A stretch of DNA of 64,000 nucleotides from Pyrococcus kukulkanii (GTDB lineage: Archaea > Methanobacteriota_B > Thermococci > Thermococcales > Thermococcaceae): assembly GCF_001577775.1 (NCBI RefSeq), contig NZ_CP010835.1, forward strand, positions 1,116,001 to 1,180,000, written 5' to 3'. The notes beneath the pieces are model-generated. The model saw only the letters and a program-made list of their open reading frames with translations, was not told where the DNA came from and searched no databases. The translations under genes were made by a program, and so were the position numbers. Below, piece after piece: positions 1-8,482 of this stretch; position 1 is the stretch's first letter; every line of letters starts with the position of its first letter.

Positions 1-660
1 TTAACGGGGGAGAGCATAGAGGCCAAGAATCAGATGTTCACTACCCTCGATACGACGACGAGGAGGTTCAAGGTCAACGGAAAGATGCTACTCATAACCG
101 ACACCGTTGGTTTCATCGACAACCTCCCTCCCTTCATCGTTGAGGCGTTTCACTCAACGCTTGAGGAGATAGTCAAGGCCGACATAATAGTCTTAGTCCT
201 CGATGCAAGTGAGCCATGGCCCGAAATTAGAAGGAAGTTCTTTGCCTCTCTTGACGTTCTCAGGGAGCTTAAAGCGCTAGACAGGCCAATGATAGTAGCG
301 TTGAACAAGATAGATTTAATTCCAAGGGAAGATACCGAAGAAAAAGCTCTCCTGCTTAGGGAACTAGTAAATGGTAGGGCCAATCTCATAGATGTAGTCA
401 AAATATCGGCAAAGGAGAAAAGGCTTGAAGAACTTTACAGTGCAATAGAAAAAGCTATAGTACTCTCTCCAAAGTTCCAGGAGTTTGAGATTACCGTTAA
501 AGATCCAGAGAAAGTTGGGAAAGTCATAGCAATGATACATTCCGTTGGAGAGTTACTTGATGTGGATTACGGGGAGGGGGCAAGGATAAGGGCATACATC
601 CAGACCGGAATGATAAGGCACCTCACCAAGTTAGGAGTTGAGGTCAAGAGAGTAGCCTGA
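1..660 (+). CDS. hflX: HflX-family GTPase, C-terminal part (cut by window start)
   Basis: The reading frame is open from the first base, so the N-terminal half of the protein lies outside the window and about 219 residues are visible. Visible are the end of the G1/G2 region with the family-typical FTTLDTTTR (switch I), the G3 motif DTVGFID and the G4 motif NKID, followed by a C-terminal extension. HflX proteins are ribosome-associated GTPases of about 400 residues that split or rescue stalled ribosomes in bacteria; the archaeal role is less clear. The methionine at base 34 is internal to the G domain and is not the start. The 3' end overlaps the convergent phosphate permease by 17 bases. Confidence 0.9.
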   Translation, partial: LTGESIEAKNQMFTTLDTTTRRFKVNGKMLLITDTVGFIDNLPPFIVEAFHSTLEEIVKADIIVLVLDASEPWPEIRRKFFASLDVLRELKALDRPMIVALNKIDLIPREDTEEKALLLRELVNGRANLIDVVKISAKEKRLEELYSAIEKAIVLSPKFQEFEITVKDPEKVGKVIAMIHSVGELLDVDYGEGARIRAYIQTGMIRHLTKLGVEVKRVA

Positions 661-1597
661 AGTGAAGGAACAGGAGCGTTAAGGCATAGGCAAAGGCTAC
701 CCCCAGGATTGGAGCGAGAATCCAGCCGATGGCAATATCAACGACTGTCCCCTTTCTGACTTTTTCACCGGCCCCCAAGCTAACCCCTATTATTCCACCA
801 ACTATGGCTTGGCCAGAGCTAACAGGTAGTCCAAAGAAGTTGGCTAAGCTTACGGATATTGCGGAACCAAACTGAGCTGAGAAGGCGGTAACTGGATCTA
901 AGCTCGCTATCTTTTTACCAACGGTGTTCATAACACCATAGCTGAACGTGATCGTACCTAAGGAAAGACTAAGTGCCCCAAAAACTCCAGCGATCCTGGG
1001 ATCGAATAAATCTGTAGCTAAGAGGGGACCGACGGCATTAGCAACTTCATTTGCTCCAAGATTGAATGCCATGTAGGCTCCTCCGGTTATAGCGACCCAT
1101 TTATAAACAATTTCAAGCCTCTTAATGCTCTTTATTCTTCTAAAAACCCTAGAGTACATCCTAAAGAGCAGAAAACTGAAAACTCCAGCCAATATTGGAG
1201 AGGCTATCCAGGCAATGATAATCTTGAGTAGATTTGCCCAGTTAACTGTTAAACCTAAAGCTATGGCAACACCGATGGAACTACCCACTATAGCCTGAGC
1301 GGTAGATACTGGTAATCCTCTAATAGTTGCAAGTGTCATCATCAAACCCGCAGTTAGTAAAACAACAAGGACCATCTCTGGAGTTAGTTGGACTATTCCC
1401 CTTCCAACGGTCTCCATTACTTTATCCCCTTTAAGGTACGCTCCCAGGGTTGTGAAAATTATAACTATCAAGGTAGCCTGCCTAAAGCTTAATACACCAG
1501 ATCCTACTGAAGTTCCCATTACGTTTGCCGAACCGTTTGCACCTATGTTCCATGCAAGATAGAAAGTTACTGCTAACAGTGAAATCACTAACCCCAT
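644..1597 (-). CDS. pitA: PiT-family inorganic phosphate permease
   Basis: Polytopic membrane protein of about 317 residues with the two inverted-repeat signatures of PiT transporters: GANGSANVMGTSVGSG near the N-terminus and NLGANEVANAVGPL in the second half, separated by a charged loop (RRIKSIKR). It should import phosphate (or sulfate) with Na+ or H+. The ATG at 1597 is preferred over a GTG at 1606 because AGGTGA sits 5 nt upstream and overlaps that GTG. A TATA-like CTATAAACTATA lies near 1618-1632, so the gene probably has its own promoter. The PhoU-like partner often found beside PitA is not here; a small winged-helix gene lies upstream on the same strand instead. Confidence 0.9.
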   Translation of the reverse strand: MGLVISLLAVTFYLAWNIGANGSANVMGTSVGSGVLSFRQATLIVIIFTTLGAYLKGDKVMETVGRGIVQLTPEMVLVVLLTAGLMMTLATIRGLPVSTAQAIVGSSIGVAIALGLTVNWANLLKIIIAWIASPILAGVFSFLLFRMYSRVFRRIKSIKRLEIVYKWVAITGGAYMAFNLGANEVANAVGPLLATDLFDPRIAGVFGALSLSLGTITFSYGVMNTVGKKIASLDPVTAFSAQFGSAISVSLANFFGLPVSSGQAIVGGIIGVSLGAGEKVRKGTVVDIAIGWILAPILGVAFAYALTLLFLHFRLLS

Positions 1598-1672
1598 TAG
1601 TTTCACCTATATACTCTATATAGTTTATAGAGTCCAAGTTAAAAAAGGGAAGATAATTAATAAAGTTTAAGG

Positions 1673-1876
1673 TCAGCTTGTATAATCCCCAAGAGTCTTC
1701 GCTTTAACTATTATCTCACTCTTGTAAGAGATTTCAACAAGGCCGTCATTTTCAAGCTGCTTAAGGGTTTGAAGGAGTTTAGGCATAGAAGTTTCAAGTT
1801 CAGAACTCAGCTTCTTTAAGCTTATAGCCTTCTTCTTTGTGGCCAAAACTTTATACACAAACTCCTTGGAATGCAT
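1673..1876 (-). CDS. Small winged helix-turn-helix protein
   Basis: A protein of 67 residues (70 if the GTG at 1885 is used) with the length and pattern of a winged-helix DNA-binding domain: a helix (FVYKVLATKKKA), a turn, the recognition-like helix SMPKLLQTLKQLENDG and a beta wing (LVEISYKSEIIVKA). GGTG is placed 6 nt before the ATG at 1876. It lies just upstream of pitA on the same strand, so a role in phosphate-related regulation is possible, but that rests on position only. It could equally be a solitary MarR/ArsR-like fragment. Confidence 0.65.
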   Translation of the reverse strand: MHSKEFVYKVLATKKKAISLKKLSSELETSMPKLLQTLKQLENDGLVEISYKSEIIVKAKTLGDYTS

Positions 1877-1938
1877 GCAGAACACCGAATAATAGTTTGA
1901 AAAGGAGGTTAATTAATATTTTTGGACAACTATGTCCA

Positions 1939-2478
1939 TCATGATTCTGGAACCCCCTCCTTGAACCACCTAGTCATGTTGTTAATGGCGCTGACAGCTT
2001 TTGTGTTGTTGAAGGGCAAGATGTACTGGCCGGCACTTATGATCAAGATTACACCCTTGTTCTTCATGGCCTCTTTTACAAGCTTCGGGATAAGCTTTGG
2101 ATCTATCTCTCCCTCAATTATCGCGTACAGCTTGCCATCATAGAATATTCCGACTAAAGGAACCCCTTGAACACCGATCAAATGGGAGAAGTTGTAGTAG
2201 ATTTGGAGGTTCTTTTCGTTGCTACGGACTTCATAGAACGTTAAGCTACCGTTACCAAAGTATTCGGGCAGTAGCTTTTTCATCTTCTGGCAGTGAGGGC
2301 AGGTATCTAGACCGTAGATGTAGAAGTGGAACTTTGACTTGTCCAATCCCTGAAGCCAGTCCTGTGTTGTCGTGCTACTTGGGGTTTGAGTTTGAGACTG
2401 AGTTTGGTTTGAAGATATGCACCCGAGGGAAAAGGATACAAGTAAAAGCACGAGCAGAGTGACCTTAACGAACTTCAT
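1939..2478 (-). CDS. Thioredoxin-fold lipoprotein
   Basis: The N-terminus is a lipoprotein signal (MKFVKVTLLVLLLVSFSLGC, lipobox FSLGC) followed by a Ser/Thr/Gln-rich linker. The rest is a thioredoxin-like domain with the redox motif CPHC in YGLDTCPHCQKMK and the cis-Pro-like segment GVQGVPLVGIFY. It is expected to be membrane-anchored outside the cell and to act in thiol-disulfide exchange, in the manner of other thermococcal extracellular oxidoreductases. The ATG at 2478 directly precedes the signal peptide. The exact substrate is not visible. It is a monocistronic-looking gene on the minus strand. Confidence 0.8.
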   Translation of the reverse strand: MKFVKVTLLVLLLVSFSLGCISSNQTQSQTQTPSSTTTQDWLQGLDKSKFHFYIYGLDTCPHCQKMKKLLPEYFGNGSLTFYEVRSNEKNLQIYYNFSHLIGVQGVPLVGIFYDGKLYAIIEGEIDPKLIPKLVKEAMKNKGVILIISAGQYILPFNNTKAVSAINNMTRWFKEGVPES

Positions 2479-2518
2479 TTTAAATCCCTACACCGGATAG
2501 CAATGCCCCTTAATATAT

Positions 2519-2893
2519 CTATCCCAAGAAATCAAGCAAGGTTTTTGCCTTCATTTTCTTTTTAAGCTCGTTGTACGCTTCACTTCCATCGCACTCTGGA
2601 GCATAGGAGAGCCCTGCCTCTTCTAGAAGGAACCTCATAATTCCAAAGGCCATGACAGCTTTTCTGCCCTCCATCTCAACGGCAACGAAGGGAACTCCGT
2701 TTCTTCTCCCGTACACTACATCAAAGTTTATCCCGTCGCATATGTCCACATCTATAAAGCTCACTTTCTCCCCAGTTTTTGTTTTTCGAGTTAGGGCCCC
2801 AGAGAACTTCCGCTTTAACTTTTCAATTGCCCTTACTACTTTAGCGAGATCCTCCTCTGAGAGTTCCTCTCTTAACCTTATCCTCTCTATCAT
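2519..2893 (-). CDS. Conserved hypothetical protein
   Basis: About 124 residues; I do not recognise the family. It begins with a charged helical stretch (IRLREELSEEDLAKVVRAIE), continues with a mixed alpha/beta part containing DVDICDGINFDVVYG and VPFVAVEMEGRKAVMAFG, and ends in a lysine-rich helix. No membrane segment or signal peptide is visible. The ATG at 2893 is preferred over the GTG at 2911 because GGTGGTG lies immediately upstream of it. The upstream membrane protein gene on the same strand ends at 2911, so the two may be co-transcribed. Confidence 0.6.
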   Translation of the reverse strand: MIERIRLREELSEEDLAKVVRAIEKLKRKFSGALTRKTKTGEKVSFIDVDICDGINFDVVYGRRNGVPFVAVEMEGRKAVMAFGIMRFLLEEAGLSYAPECDGSEAYNELKKKMKAKTLLDFLG

Positions 2894-2910
2894 CCCACCA
2901 CCGGGTATCA

Positions 2911-3657
2911 CTAACCCTGGGGACTTAAATCTTTAAAGAAAACCAAGGTCGCACGAGAAAGCATGACGGCCAGCGGTGCAACGATTAGGAGTCCAAGGAG
3001 CAGTCCCACGACCTTTAGGTTGACCGTTATTAGTGTCATCGGAATTGAGAGGAGTAAAGTTAAGCCTCCATATTTCACGGCGTACTCTAGATACTCTCCT
3101 CCACTCAGGGCCAAGTTCAGGCTTTTTCCAATGGCCTCCTCGGCCTTTACACCCTGCAGAATGATAAGGTACGGCGTGGCATAAAGGAAGTAGCCAATGC
3201 CAATGACAACGGCAAATGCAAATATAAGCCCTGGGGGACCGAGGAATACCAAGGTTCCGACTCCAAGCGAGACCAGAAAGAGGAGGAGGCCAAACTTCAA
3301 GAACTCCAGGAAATATTTGTTAGCCGTGTTAAGGAAGCCATCCCATGAAAACTCATTCCCGTTTATCGATCCCAAGAATCCGGCCGAGAGGTAAGCTGAG
3401 ATTACCGCAACGAGTAGTCCAAAAAGGAGGGAAAGGGGAGTAGAAAGACCACCTCCTGGAGGAGAAACGAATGACCAAAGCGTTGGAAGGGCCTCGGGGA
3501 GCGTTATCCTAATTCCCACATAATTTCCATGAAAATTCACAACCCTAACAACACTATCAAGGGAAATAATGCTGGCAATGACTGGGATCACCATTATCCC
3601 AGGATTTCTCAATGTATACTCCCATCCCTCATTTAACAACCTGAGGAATTCCACCAT
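2911..3657 (-). CDS. Polytopic membrane protein of unknown function
   Basis: A 248-residue protein with about six hydrophobic segments (for example around residues 20-35, 76-97, 118-140, 140-165 and 200-235) and no signal peptide or recognisable catalytic motif. The general pattern (cytosolic N-terminal helix ending in NPGIMVIPVIASII, repeated Gly-rich TM helices) resembles the multi-pass DUF4013/glpQ-associated membrane domains, but I cannot assign it firmly. The start has GGTGG 4 nt upstream of ATG at 3657. Its 3' end lies 18 nt before the start of the next minus-strand gene, suggesting a two-gene unit. Confidence 0.65.
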   Translation of the reverse strand: MVEFLRLLNEGWEYTLRNPGIMVIPVIASIISLDSVVRVVNFHGNYVGIRITLPEALPTLWSFVSPPGGGLSTPLSLLFGLLVAVISAYLSAGFLGSINGNEFSWDGFLNTANKYFLEFLKFGLLLFLVSLGVGTLVFLGPPGLIFAFAVVIGIGYFLYATPYLIILQGVKAEEAIGKSLNLALSGGEYLEYAVKYGGLTLLLSIPMTLITVNLKVVGLLLGLLIVAPLAVMLSRATLVFFKDLSPQG

Positions 3658-3812
3658 ACAACCACCTAGAGTTAATTAAAGTTACCTCTTAAAAGGATAT
3701 CGAAGTACTGACAATTATCCTGCCTGAATAAGAGTATACATTTGATCACTGTCCTATTCTGTTAGCCCATAATTTTTTAAGCATTTGACGAAGCTACTAA
3801 CGGTGATCGTCG

Positions 3813-5222
3813 ATGGTTCAAATAATCGACACAACGTTTAGGGATGCCCACCAGTCCCTTCTTGCAACTAGATTGAAAACTGAGGACATGCTTCTAATCG
3901 CCGAAGATATGGATAAGATAGGCTTCTACTCGATGGAGGTCTGGGGAGGGGCGACTTTCGATGTTTGTATTCGCTATTTAAAGGAGGATCCCTGGGAGAG
4001 GCTCAGGGCTTTAAGGGAGAGGATAAGGAAGACAAAGTTACAGATGCTACTTAGGGGAAAGAACCTCGTCGGCTACAAACACTATCCAGATGAAGTTATC
4101 GTGAAGTTCATCGAGAAGGCGTACGAAAATGGGATAGATATCTTCAGGATTTTTGATGCACTTAACGACGTGAGGAACATGGAGCTTGCCATAAAGACCG
4201 CCAAAAGTGTCGGTGCAGAGGTTCAGGGAGTTATAGCCTATACTACTGGGCCCGTATTCACCCTCGAATACTATCTGCAGAAGGCCGAGGAGCTTATAGG
4301 GCTAGATGTTGATGTAATAACCATAAAGGACATGGCGGGCCTCTTAGCTCCCCAGATGGCATACAATCTCGTTAGGGGAATAAAGCTGAGCTATGGAGTT
4401 CCAGTGAATGTTCACACCCACTCAACTACCGGCATGGCAGTGGCAACGTACCTCAAGGCGGTGGAGGGAGGGGCCGATTTTATCGATACTTCAATAAGTC
4501 CCCTAGCGTTTGGAACCGCCCAACCTGGGATTCAAACAATCTATCACGTCCTTCCAGAAAAAGACAGGCCAAACTTGAATCTTGACATCATTAGGAGCGT
4601 TTCAAAGTATCTAGAGAAAATCCTGGAGGAGAAGTATTCGTGTCTGCTGAGCAAGAAAGTTTTACAAGCAAATCCCGAAGTTCTGACCTATCAAGTTCCT
4701 GGGGGCATGATGTCAAATTTGATTGCCCAGCTCAGGGAAATGAATGCTCTAGACAAGCTAAATGAAGTGCTGGAAGAGATACCCAGGGTTAGGGAAGACT
4801 TAGGATGGCCTCCGCTGGTTACTCCCGCAAGCCAGATAGTTGGAACCCAGGCGGTGTTAAACGTTCTCTTTGGGAGGTACAGAATGCTAACCAAGGAGGT
4901 CAAGGCATATCTCCTGGGTAAGTACGGCAAGCCTCCGGCCGAGATCAGGAAAGATCTACTGGAAAGGGTTAAAGATGAAGGAGTTAGGGAGGAGGATAAG
5001 GGGTTGGAAGAGTGCAGGATGGAGCTAATTGAGATGGGGTTCATAAGGGAGAGCGAGTGTGAGGAGGATGTGCTAACTTACTGCCTCTTCCCTCAGGTTG
5101 CCATCGAGCTCTTCAAGGCGAGGAGAAAGGGAATTAATGGAAATGCCATCCCTAGGGAGGCTAAAAAGTTTAAATTGTTCATCAATGGAGTTGAATTCGA
5201 CGTGGGTATATTGGAGCAGTGA
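3813..5222 (+). CDS. oadA: Carboxyltransferase subunit (oxaloacetate decarboxylase alpha / pyruvate carboxylase B type)
   Basis: 469 residues beginning IIDTTFRDAHQSLLATR, the hallmark of the HMGL-like carboxyltransferase TIM barrel: the Asp of FRDAHQS and the HTHST histidines bind the metal, and TIKDMAGLL carries the conserved lysine. A PYC_OADA-type conserved domain follows (about residues 290-460). The C-terminal biotinyl domain with its MKM-type lysine is absent, so a separate biotin carrier protein must supply it. In Pyrococcus such a subunit may serve a methylmalonyl-CoA/oxaloacetate decarboxylase complex, which would fit the methylmalonyl-CoA genes at 57.7-59.5 kb. The start has GGTGATC upstream. 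The stop codon lies inside the C box of a candidate sRNA. Confidence 0.88.
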   Translation: MVQIIDTTFRDAHQSLLATRLKTEDMLLIAEDMDKIGFYSMEVWGGATFDVCIRYLKEDPWERLRALRERIRKTKLQMLLRGKNLVGYKHYPDEVIVKFIEKAYENGIDIFRIFDALNDVRNMELAIKTAKSVGAEVQGVIAYTTGPVFTLEYYLQKAEELIGLDVDVITIKDMAGLLAPQMAYNLVRGIKLSYGVPVNVHTHSTTGMAVATYLKAVEGGADFIDTSISPLAFGTAQPGIQTIYHVLPEKDRPNLNLDIIRSVSKYLEKILEEKYSCLLSKKVLQANPEVLTYQVPGGMMSNLIAQLREMNALDKLNEVLEEIPRVREDLGWPPLVTPASQIVGTQAVLNVLFGRYRMLTKEVKAYLLGKYGKPPAEIRKDLLERVKDEGVREEDKGLEECRMELIEMGFIRESECEEDVLTYCLFPQVAIELFKARRKGINGNAIPREAKKFKLFINGVEFDVGILEQ

Positions 5223-5276
5223 TGAAGGGATTAGCCCCGCTGAGGTAGTGATGAGGCTGGCCCATCGCCGAGCTCC
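5213..5276 (+). ncRNA. Candidate C/D box sRNA overlapping the oadA stop codon
   Basis: Box order and spacing fit an archaeal C/D sRNA: C box GTGATGA (5219-5225), D' box CTGA (5240-5243), C' box GTGATGA (5248-5254) and a variant D box CCGA (5268-5271). The flanks GGAGC (5213-5217) and GCTCC (5272-5276) can form a perfect terminal stem. Guides are about 14 nt (AGGGATTAGCCCCG) and 13 nt (GGCTGGCCCATCG). The oadA stop TGA is part of the C box and the RNA runs into the 3' end of the convergent DUF72 gene. The D box departs from CTGA, which lowers certainty. It would direct rRNA 2'-O-methylation with L7Ae, Nop5 and fibrillarin. Confidence 0.65.
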
Positions 5277-5977
5277 CTCTTAAACCTCATTGCATCCTCA
5301 CACATATTTGAATTGTTGAAGTACACGAAGCTTTCCTCAACGTGGAAGGCAAGAACTTTGTCCCTTATTTTCCTAAGCTCTTCATCGCTGTACCTATGCG
5401 AATAAATTATCCTGCCGTTCTCGTACCTACCGTGGAGCCTATAATAGTTTACATCCCCGCGGTGGAGGGGGACGGCAACTAGGGGATCTACAACGTCAAT
5501 AACACCAAACTCCCTAACGAACATCTTCCTCCCCTTTTCGCTCCATCCCCTCAGCTCGACCGCTATCTCAACATCCCTTTCTATCTTTGAGAAGAACTTC
5601 TCGGCGTTGTCAAAGCTCTCATCGCTCTCCTTAAAGCTCCTGGGGAGCTGAATTAAGATGAATCTGGCGTTAAGTAGCTTTGCTTCATGTAGCGTTATCC
5701 TCCAGTAGTGCAGGACTTCGGAAGTGGGCCTAAGCAGGCCAACGTTCTTACTAGGTCTAACGTTGCTCCTCCTCCAAGTCGGACTATTAGGGGGATGCGT
5801 GATCCCCTGAAATGCCTTAATCGAGAACACGAAATCCTCCGGGGCTTTCTTCCTCCATCTCTCAAGTGTCTTGTCTTGGAGTATCCTGTAAAAGGTTTGC
5901 TGTATCTCCACAGTTTTGAAGTCTTGAAAGTACTTTTCCTGTCTCTCGCAAAAGCCACACGTTCCAACGAATATCAT
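5231..5977 (-). CDS. DUF72 family protein
   Basis: About 248 residues with the DUF72 pattern: an N-terminal IFVGTCGFCERQEKYF strand-loop, a VEIQQTFYRILQDKTLERWRKKAP segment-like region, FVFSIKAFQGITH, and near the end YYRLHGRYENGRIIYSHRYSDEEL followed by VYFNNSN. DUF72 proteins are TIM-barrel-like and of uncertain biochemical function. The start is at the ATG at 5977 (or 5983); the longer reading to 6094 would run through a GC-rich spacer with no homology. The last few residues are encoded inside the candidate sRNA at 5213-5276, so the C-terminal tail may be under RNA rather than protein constraint. Confidence 0.8.
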   Translation of the reverse strand: MIFVGTCGFCERQEKYFQDFKTVEIQQTFYRILQDKTLERWRKKAPEDFVFSIKAFQGITHPPNSPTWRRSNVRPSKNVGLLRPTSEVLHYWRITLHEAKLLNARFILIQLPRSFKESDESFDNAEKFFSKIERDVEIAVELRGWSEKGRKMFVREFGVIDVVDPLVAVPLHRGDVNYYRLHGRYENGRIIYSHRYSDEELRKIRDKVLAFHVEESFVYFNNSNMCEDAMRFKRELGDGPASSLPQRG

Positions 5978-6019
5978 AACCATCCCAAAAGGATTTTGAA
6001 CTTTCCTTAATATCACTTT

Positions 6020-6092
6020 TCGGGCCGATGACGAAGGTGGGCACTCGCCGATTTGATGAGGTTGTGGGGGGAGGAGCCAGAGGCCCTCCCCC
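6020..6092 (+). other. Possible structured RNA or leader hairpin
   Basis: GC-rich spacer between two divergent genes. GGGCC (about 6023-6027) can pair with GGCCC (about 6081-6085). The segment between has C/D-like boxes ATGACGA, CCGA and TTGATGA, but no convincing D box. A competing hairpin, GGGGGAGG paired with CCTCCCCC around a 10-nt loop, lies at its 3' side. It could be a degenerate sRNA or a structured leader of the peptidase gene. Evidence is weak. Confidence 0.3.
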
Positions 6093-6136
6093 AAAGATTA
6101 TTAAGCGATGGGGTAAAAGAGAGTTAGGTGAGCCTA

Positions 6137-7189
6137 ATGAAGACGGAGAGAGCGAAGGAGATACTCCTCCAACTTCTCAAGATACCCTCTCCTTCGGGGA
6201 GAGAGGACAGGATAGCCCTCTATATAATGGAATTCCTTCACAAGCTTGACTATGACGTTCACATAGAGAGCGACGGCGAGATAATTGATCTTGTTGTTAA
6301 TCCAGAAGCGGAATTATTTTTCGAAGTTCACATGGACACAATAGAACCCAGGGTGGAGCCATTCGTGAGAGGAAACATAGTCTACGGGACGGGAGCCAGC
6401 GACATAAAGGGTGGAATAGCCTCAATCCTTCTAATGCTTGAGCAACTGAAAAAGGAAGGCAGGGGTTTGAACGTTGGAATAGTTTTCGTTAGCGACGAGG
6501 AGAAAGGAGGAAGGGGCTCTGCTTTATTCATGGAGCGCTACAAGCCGAAGATGGCGGTGGTTCTTGAGCCTACAGATTTGGAGGTTCACATAGCACATGC
6601 AGGAAATATAGAGGCGTACTTTGAAGTTGATGGAAAAGAGGCGCATGGAGCGTGCCCCGAGAGCGGTGTGAACGCTATTGAGCAGGTCTTTGAGATGTTG
6701 CAGAAGCTTAAGGACCTCGAACCCTTTAAGGTGAAGGGGAAGTACTTCGATCCCCATATCGGGATACAGGAGCTGATGTGCGAGAACCCCTACTACTTAA
6801 TCCCCGCGTTATGTAGGGGAAGACTCGAGGCGAGGCTTCTGCCGGATCAGGAAGTTGAGGATGTCCTAGACCTAATTGATCCTATTCTCGATGAGTACAC
6901 GCTGAAGTACGAGTACACGGAGATATGGGATGGTTATGAGCTTAGCGAGGACGAGGAAATAGTTCAGATAGCAAAGCAGGCCATGGATGTCGTTGGTCTC
7001 GATGAGTTCGGGGCAATGAGGAGCTGGACCGATGCGATAAATTTCACGTACAACGGGACTAAGACGATAGTGTTCGGCCCAGGAAACCTAGATATTTCGC
7101 ACACTAAATTTGAAAGGATTGACGTAAGGGACGTCGTCAAGGCCAGCGAATTCCTTATGGCAATAAACGATATTTATGGATCACATTAG
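6137..7189 (+). CDS. M20-family metallopeptidase/deacylase (LysK/ArgE/DapE-like)
   Basis: About 350 residues. Dizinc motifs are visible: VHMDT (His and Asp), YGTGASDIKGG (bridging Asp), SDEEKGG (catalytic and metal Glu), VVLEPTD and a final ISHTKFER (His). It resembles the archaeal [LysW]-lysine/ornithine carboxypeptidases and acetylornithine deacetylases, but no lysW or other arginine/lysine biosynthesis genes are nearby, so the substrate is open. A dimerisation domain lies between about residues 170 and 280. GGTG ends 6 nt before ATG 6137, which supports that start over the GTG at 6128. Confidence 0.82.
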   Translation: MKTERAKEILLQLLKIPSPSGREDRIALYIMEFLHKLDYDVHIESDGEIIDLVVNPEAELFFEVHMDTIEPRVEPFVRGNIVYGTGASDIKGGIASILLMLEQLKKEGRGLNVGIVFVSDEEKGGRGSALFMERYKPKMAVVLEPTDLEVHIAHAGNIEAYFEVDGKEAHGACPESGVNAIEQVFEMLQKLKDLEPFKVKGKYFDPHIGIQELMCENPYYLIPALCRGRLEARLLPDQEVEDVLDLIDPILDEYTLKYEYTEIWDGYELSEDEEIVQIAKQAMDVVGLDEFGAMRSWTDAINFTYNGTKTIVFGPGNLDISHTKFERIDVRDVVKASEFLMAINDIYGSH

Positions 7190-7227
7190 TAAAGCTTATA
7201 TTTTTCTATGATTTTAATATTATCCTG

Positions 7228-8482
7228 ATGAGAGATATAATAGTAGTAGCCCTTGTATTTACAATTTTACTATCCTCAAATATAGTAGCGGGGTATTAAA
7301 GTGGCATGTCCTGAGGAAGTTGATATAGGTAAAGATATCGTGTGCACTATACAGGGTGAAGGTAAAATCGAAAGGTTTGAGCTAATTAGGATAAATGAAG
7401 TGCCAGTTAAGTATATTCCAATTATCCTTAAAAAAGAGAACAAAGAAGTTCTAGCGTCAATAATTGGGGAGAAGGATATCAAGCTTGAGCCTCCCCTTCT
7501 GGTAGAAATAAGTCCTAATAATTTAATATACTCATACGCTTCATCGACTGTATTTGAAGGTTACAAATGGGCGTTTTACAATAAGAATTTCAGATTAACT
7601 TTCAGGATAAATAACGAAACAGCAAGCGTTAACATAATCATTAAGGGAAGTGTCGAGCCATATTTGAAGGAAGCAGTTGTTATTATTTTAGTAGTTGGAT
7701 TAATCTATGGCCTCATAGTGCTAATAGGCACAATAAAAGGCAATAATAAAGGAGACAAACATTTAACAGGGAGGTATAATAGGCTTCAATATTTTTCTTC
7801 CATAATTGGGTACATATGGCTGTCTTTCCCATTTAGTGCCTTTCTTTTTTACCTTATGGGCACTCCTGGGAGAGAAGATGAAGATTTTGCTCTTTCTATA
7901 TCAATAGTCCTCCTTTTAGTCTCAATTTTTAACCTTTATCCGAACAAAAAAGAACTCAAGAAAAGAAAGCTTGCAGAAATTACTGGAATAGAGTGGTTGC
8001 CAGCTTCATTATTCTTACCCAGCTTAATTTTGGAGAGCACTCCTCTTTTCATGATATCCCTCCTCGGGTTCATTCTGGCGTACATACTTGACAAGTTGGA
8101 GAGCATTAATAGGGAAGTAGCAATAGGAGGAATAATATCAACCCTCGCGTGGCCTTTTATTTTGTATGCAATGTTTCCAGGGGATCCTCCCATCTTCCTT
8201 CTTTTAGTTTTGGTTGCATTTTACTATGCCCTACTTTTATCTGAAGTAAATAGTAGGAATGAAATTGAACTTAGCTTTGAAAACTTAACCGAAGACTTAA
8301 TCGCGAATATTCAGGATAGTAGTAGGAGTTCTGTTTTGGGGCCTCCCCCTACAGCTCAAGAGCTTATTGAAATATTTGACAAAATAATTAAGGAGATGAG
8401 ACTAGATGAGGAGAATTGGAGTTCTAATTATAATTTTAATACTCCAGATGGCATTAATTCCCGTTTTAGGAGAAGAATTTAA
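7228..8482 (+). pseudogene. Membrane protein, first of two tandem paralogs; frameshifted near its start
   Basis: A signal peptide is read from ATG 7228 (MRDIIVVALVFTILLSSNIVAG) and stops at TAA 7297. The body continues in the +1 frame (KVACPEEVDIGKDIVCTIQG). The downstream paralog has signal and body joined (GEEFKIVCPSRNEGEQIEC), so one base appears gained or two lost near 7297. The body has a short extracellular Cys-containing domain (about 110 residues), a TM segment, a cytosolic loop, then several TM segments (PFSAFLFYLMGTP onward) and a cytosolic tail. The tail overlaps the next gene by 77 bases, which suggests a second shift near the 3' end. Family and function are unknown. An intact body without a signal could be translated from GTG 7301. 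Confidence 0.6.

Noticed and set aside
3658-3812. 155-bp spacer before oadA
   Set aside because: Checked on both strands for sRNA boxes, hairpins and small genes; only a TATA-like AATTTTTTAAG near 3771-3781 was seen.
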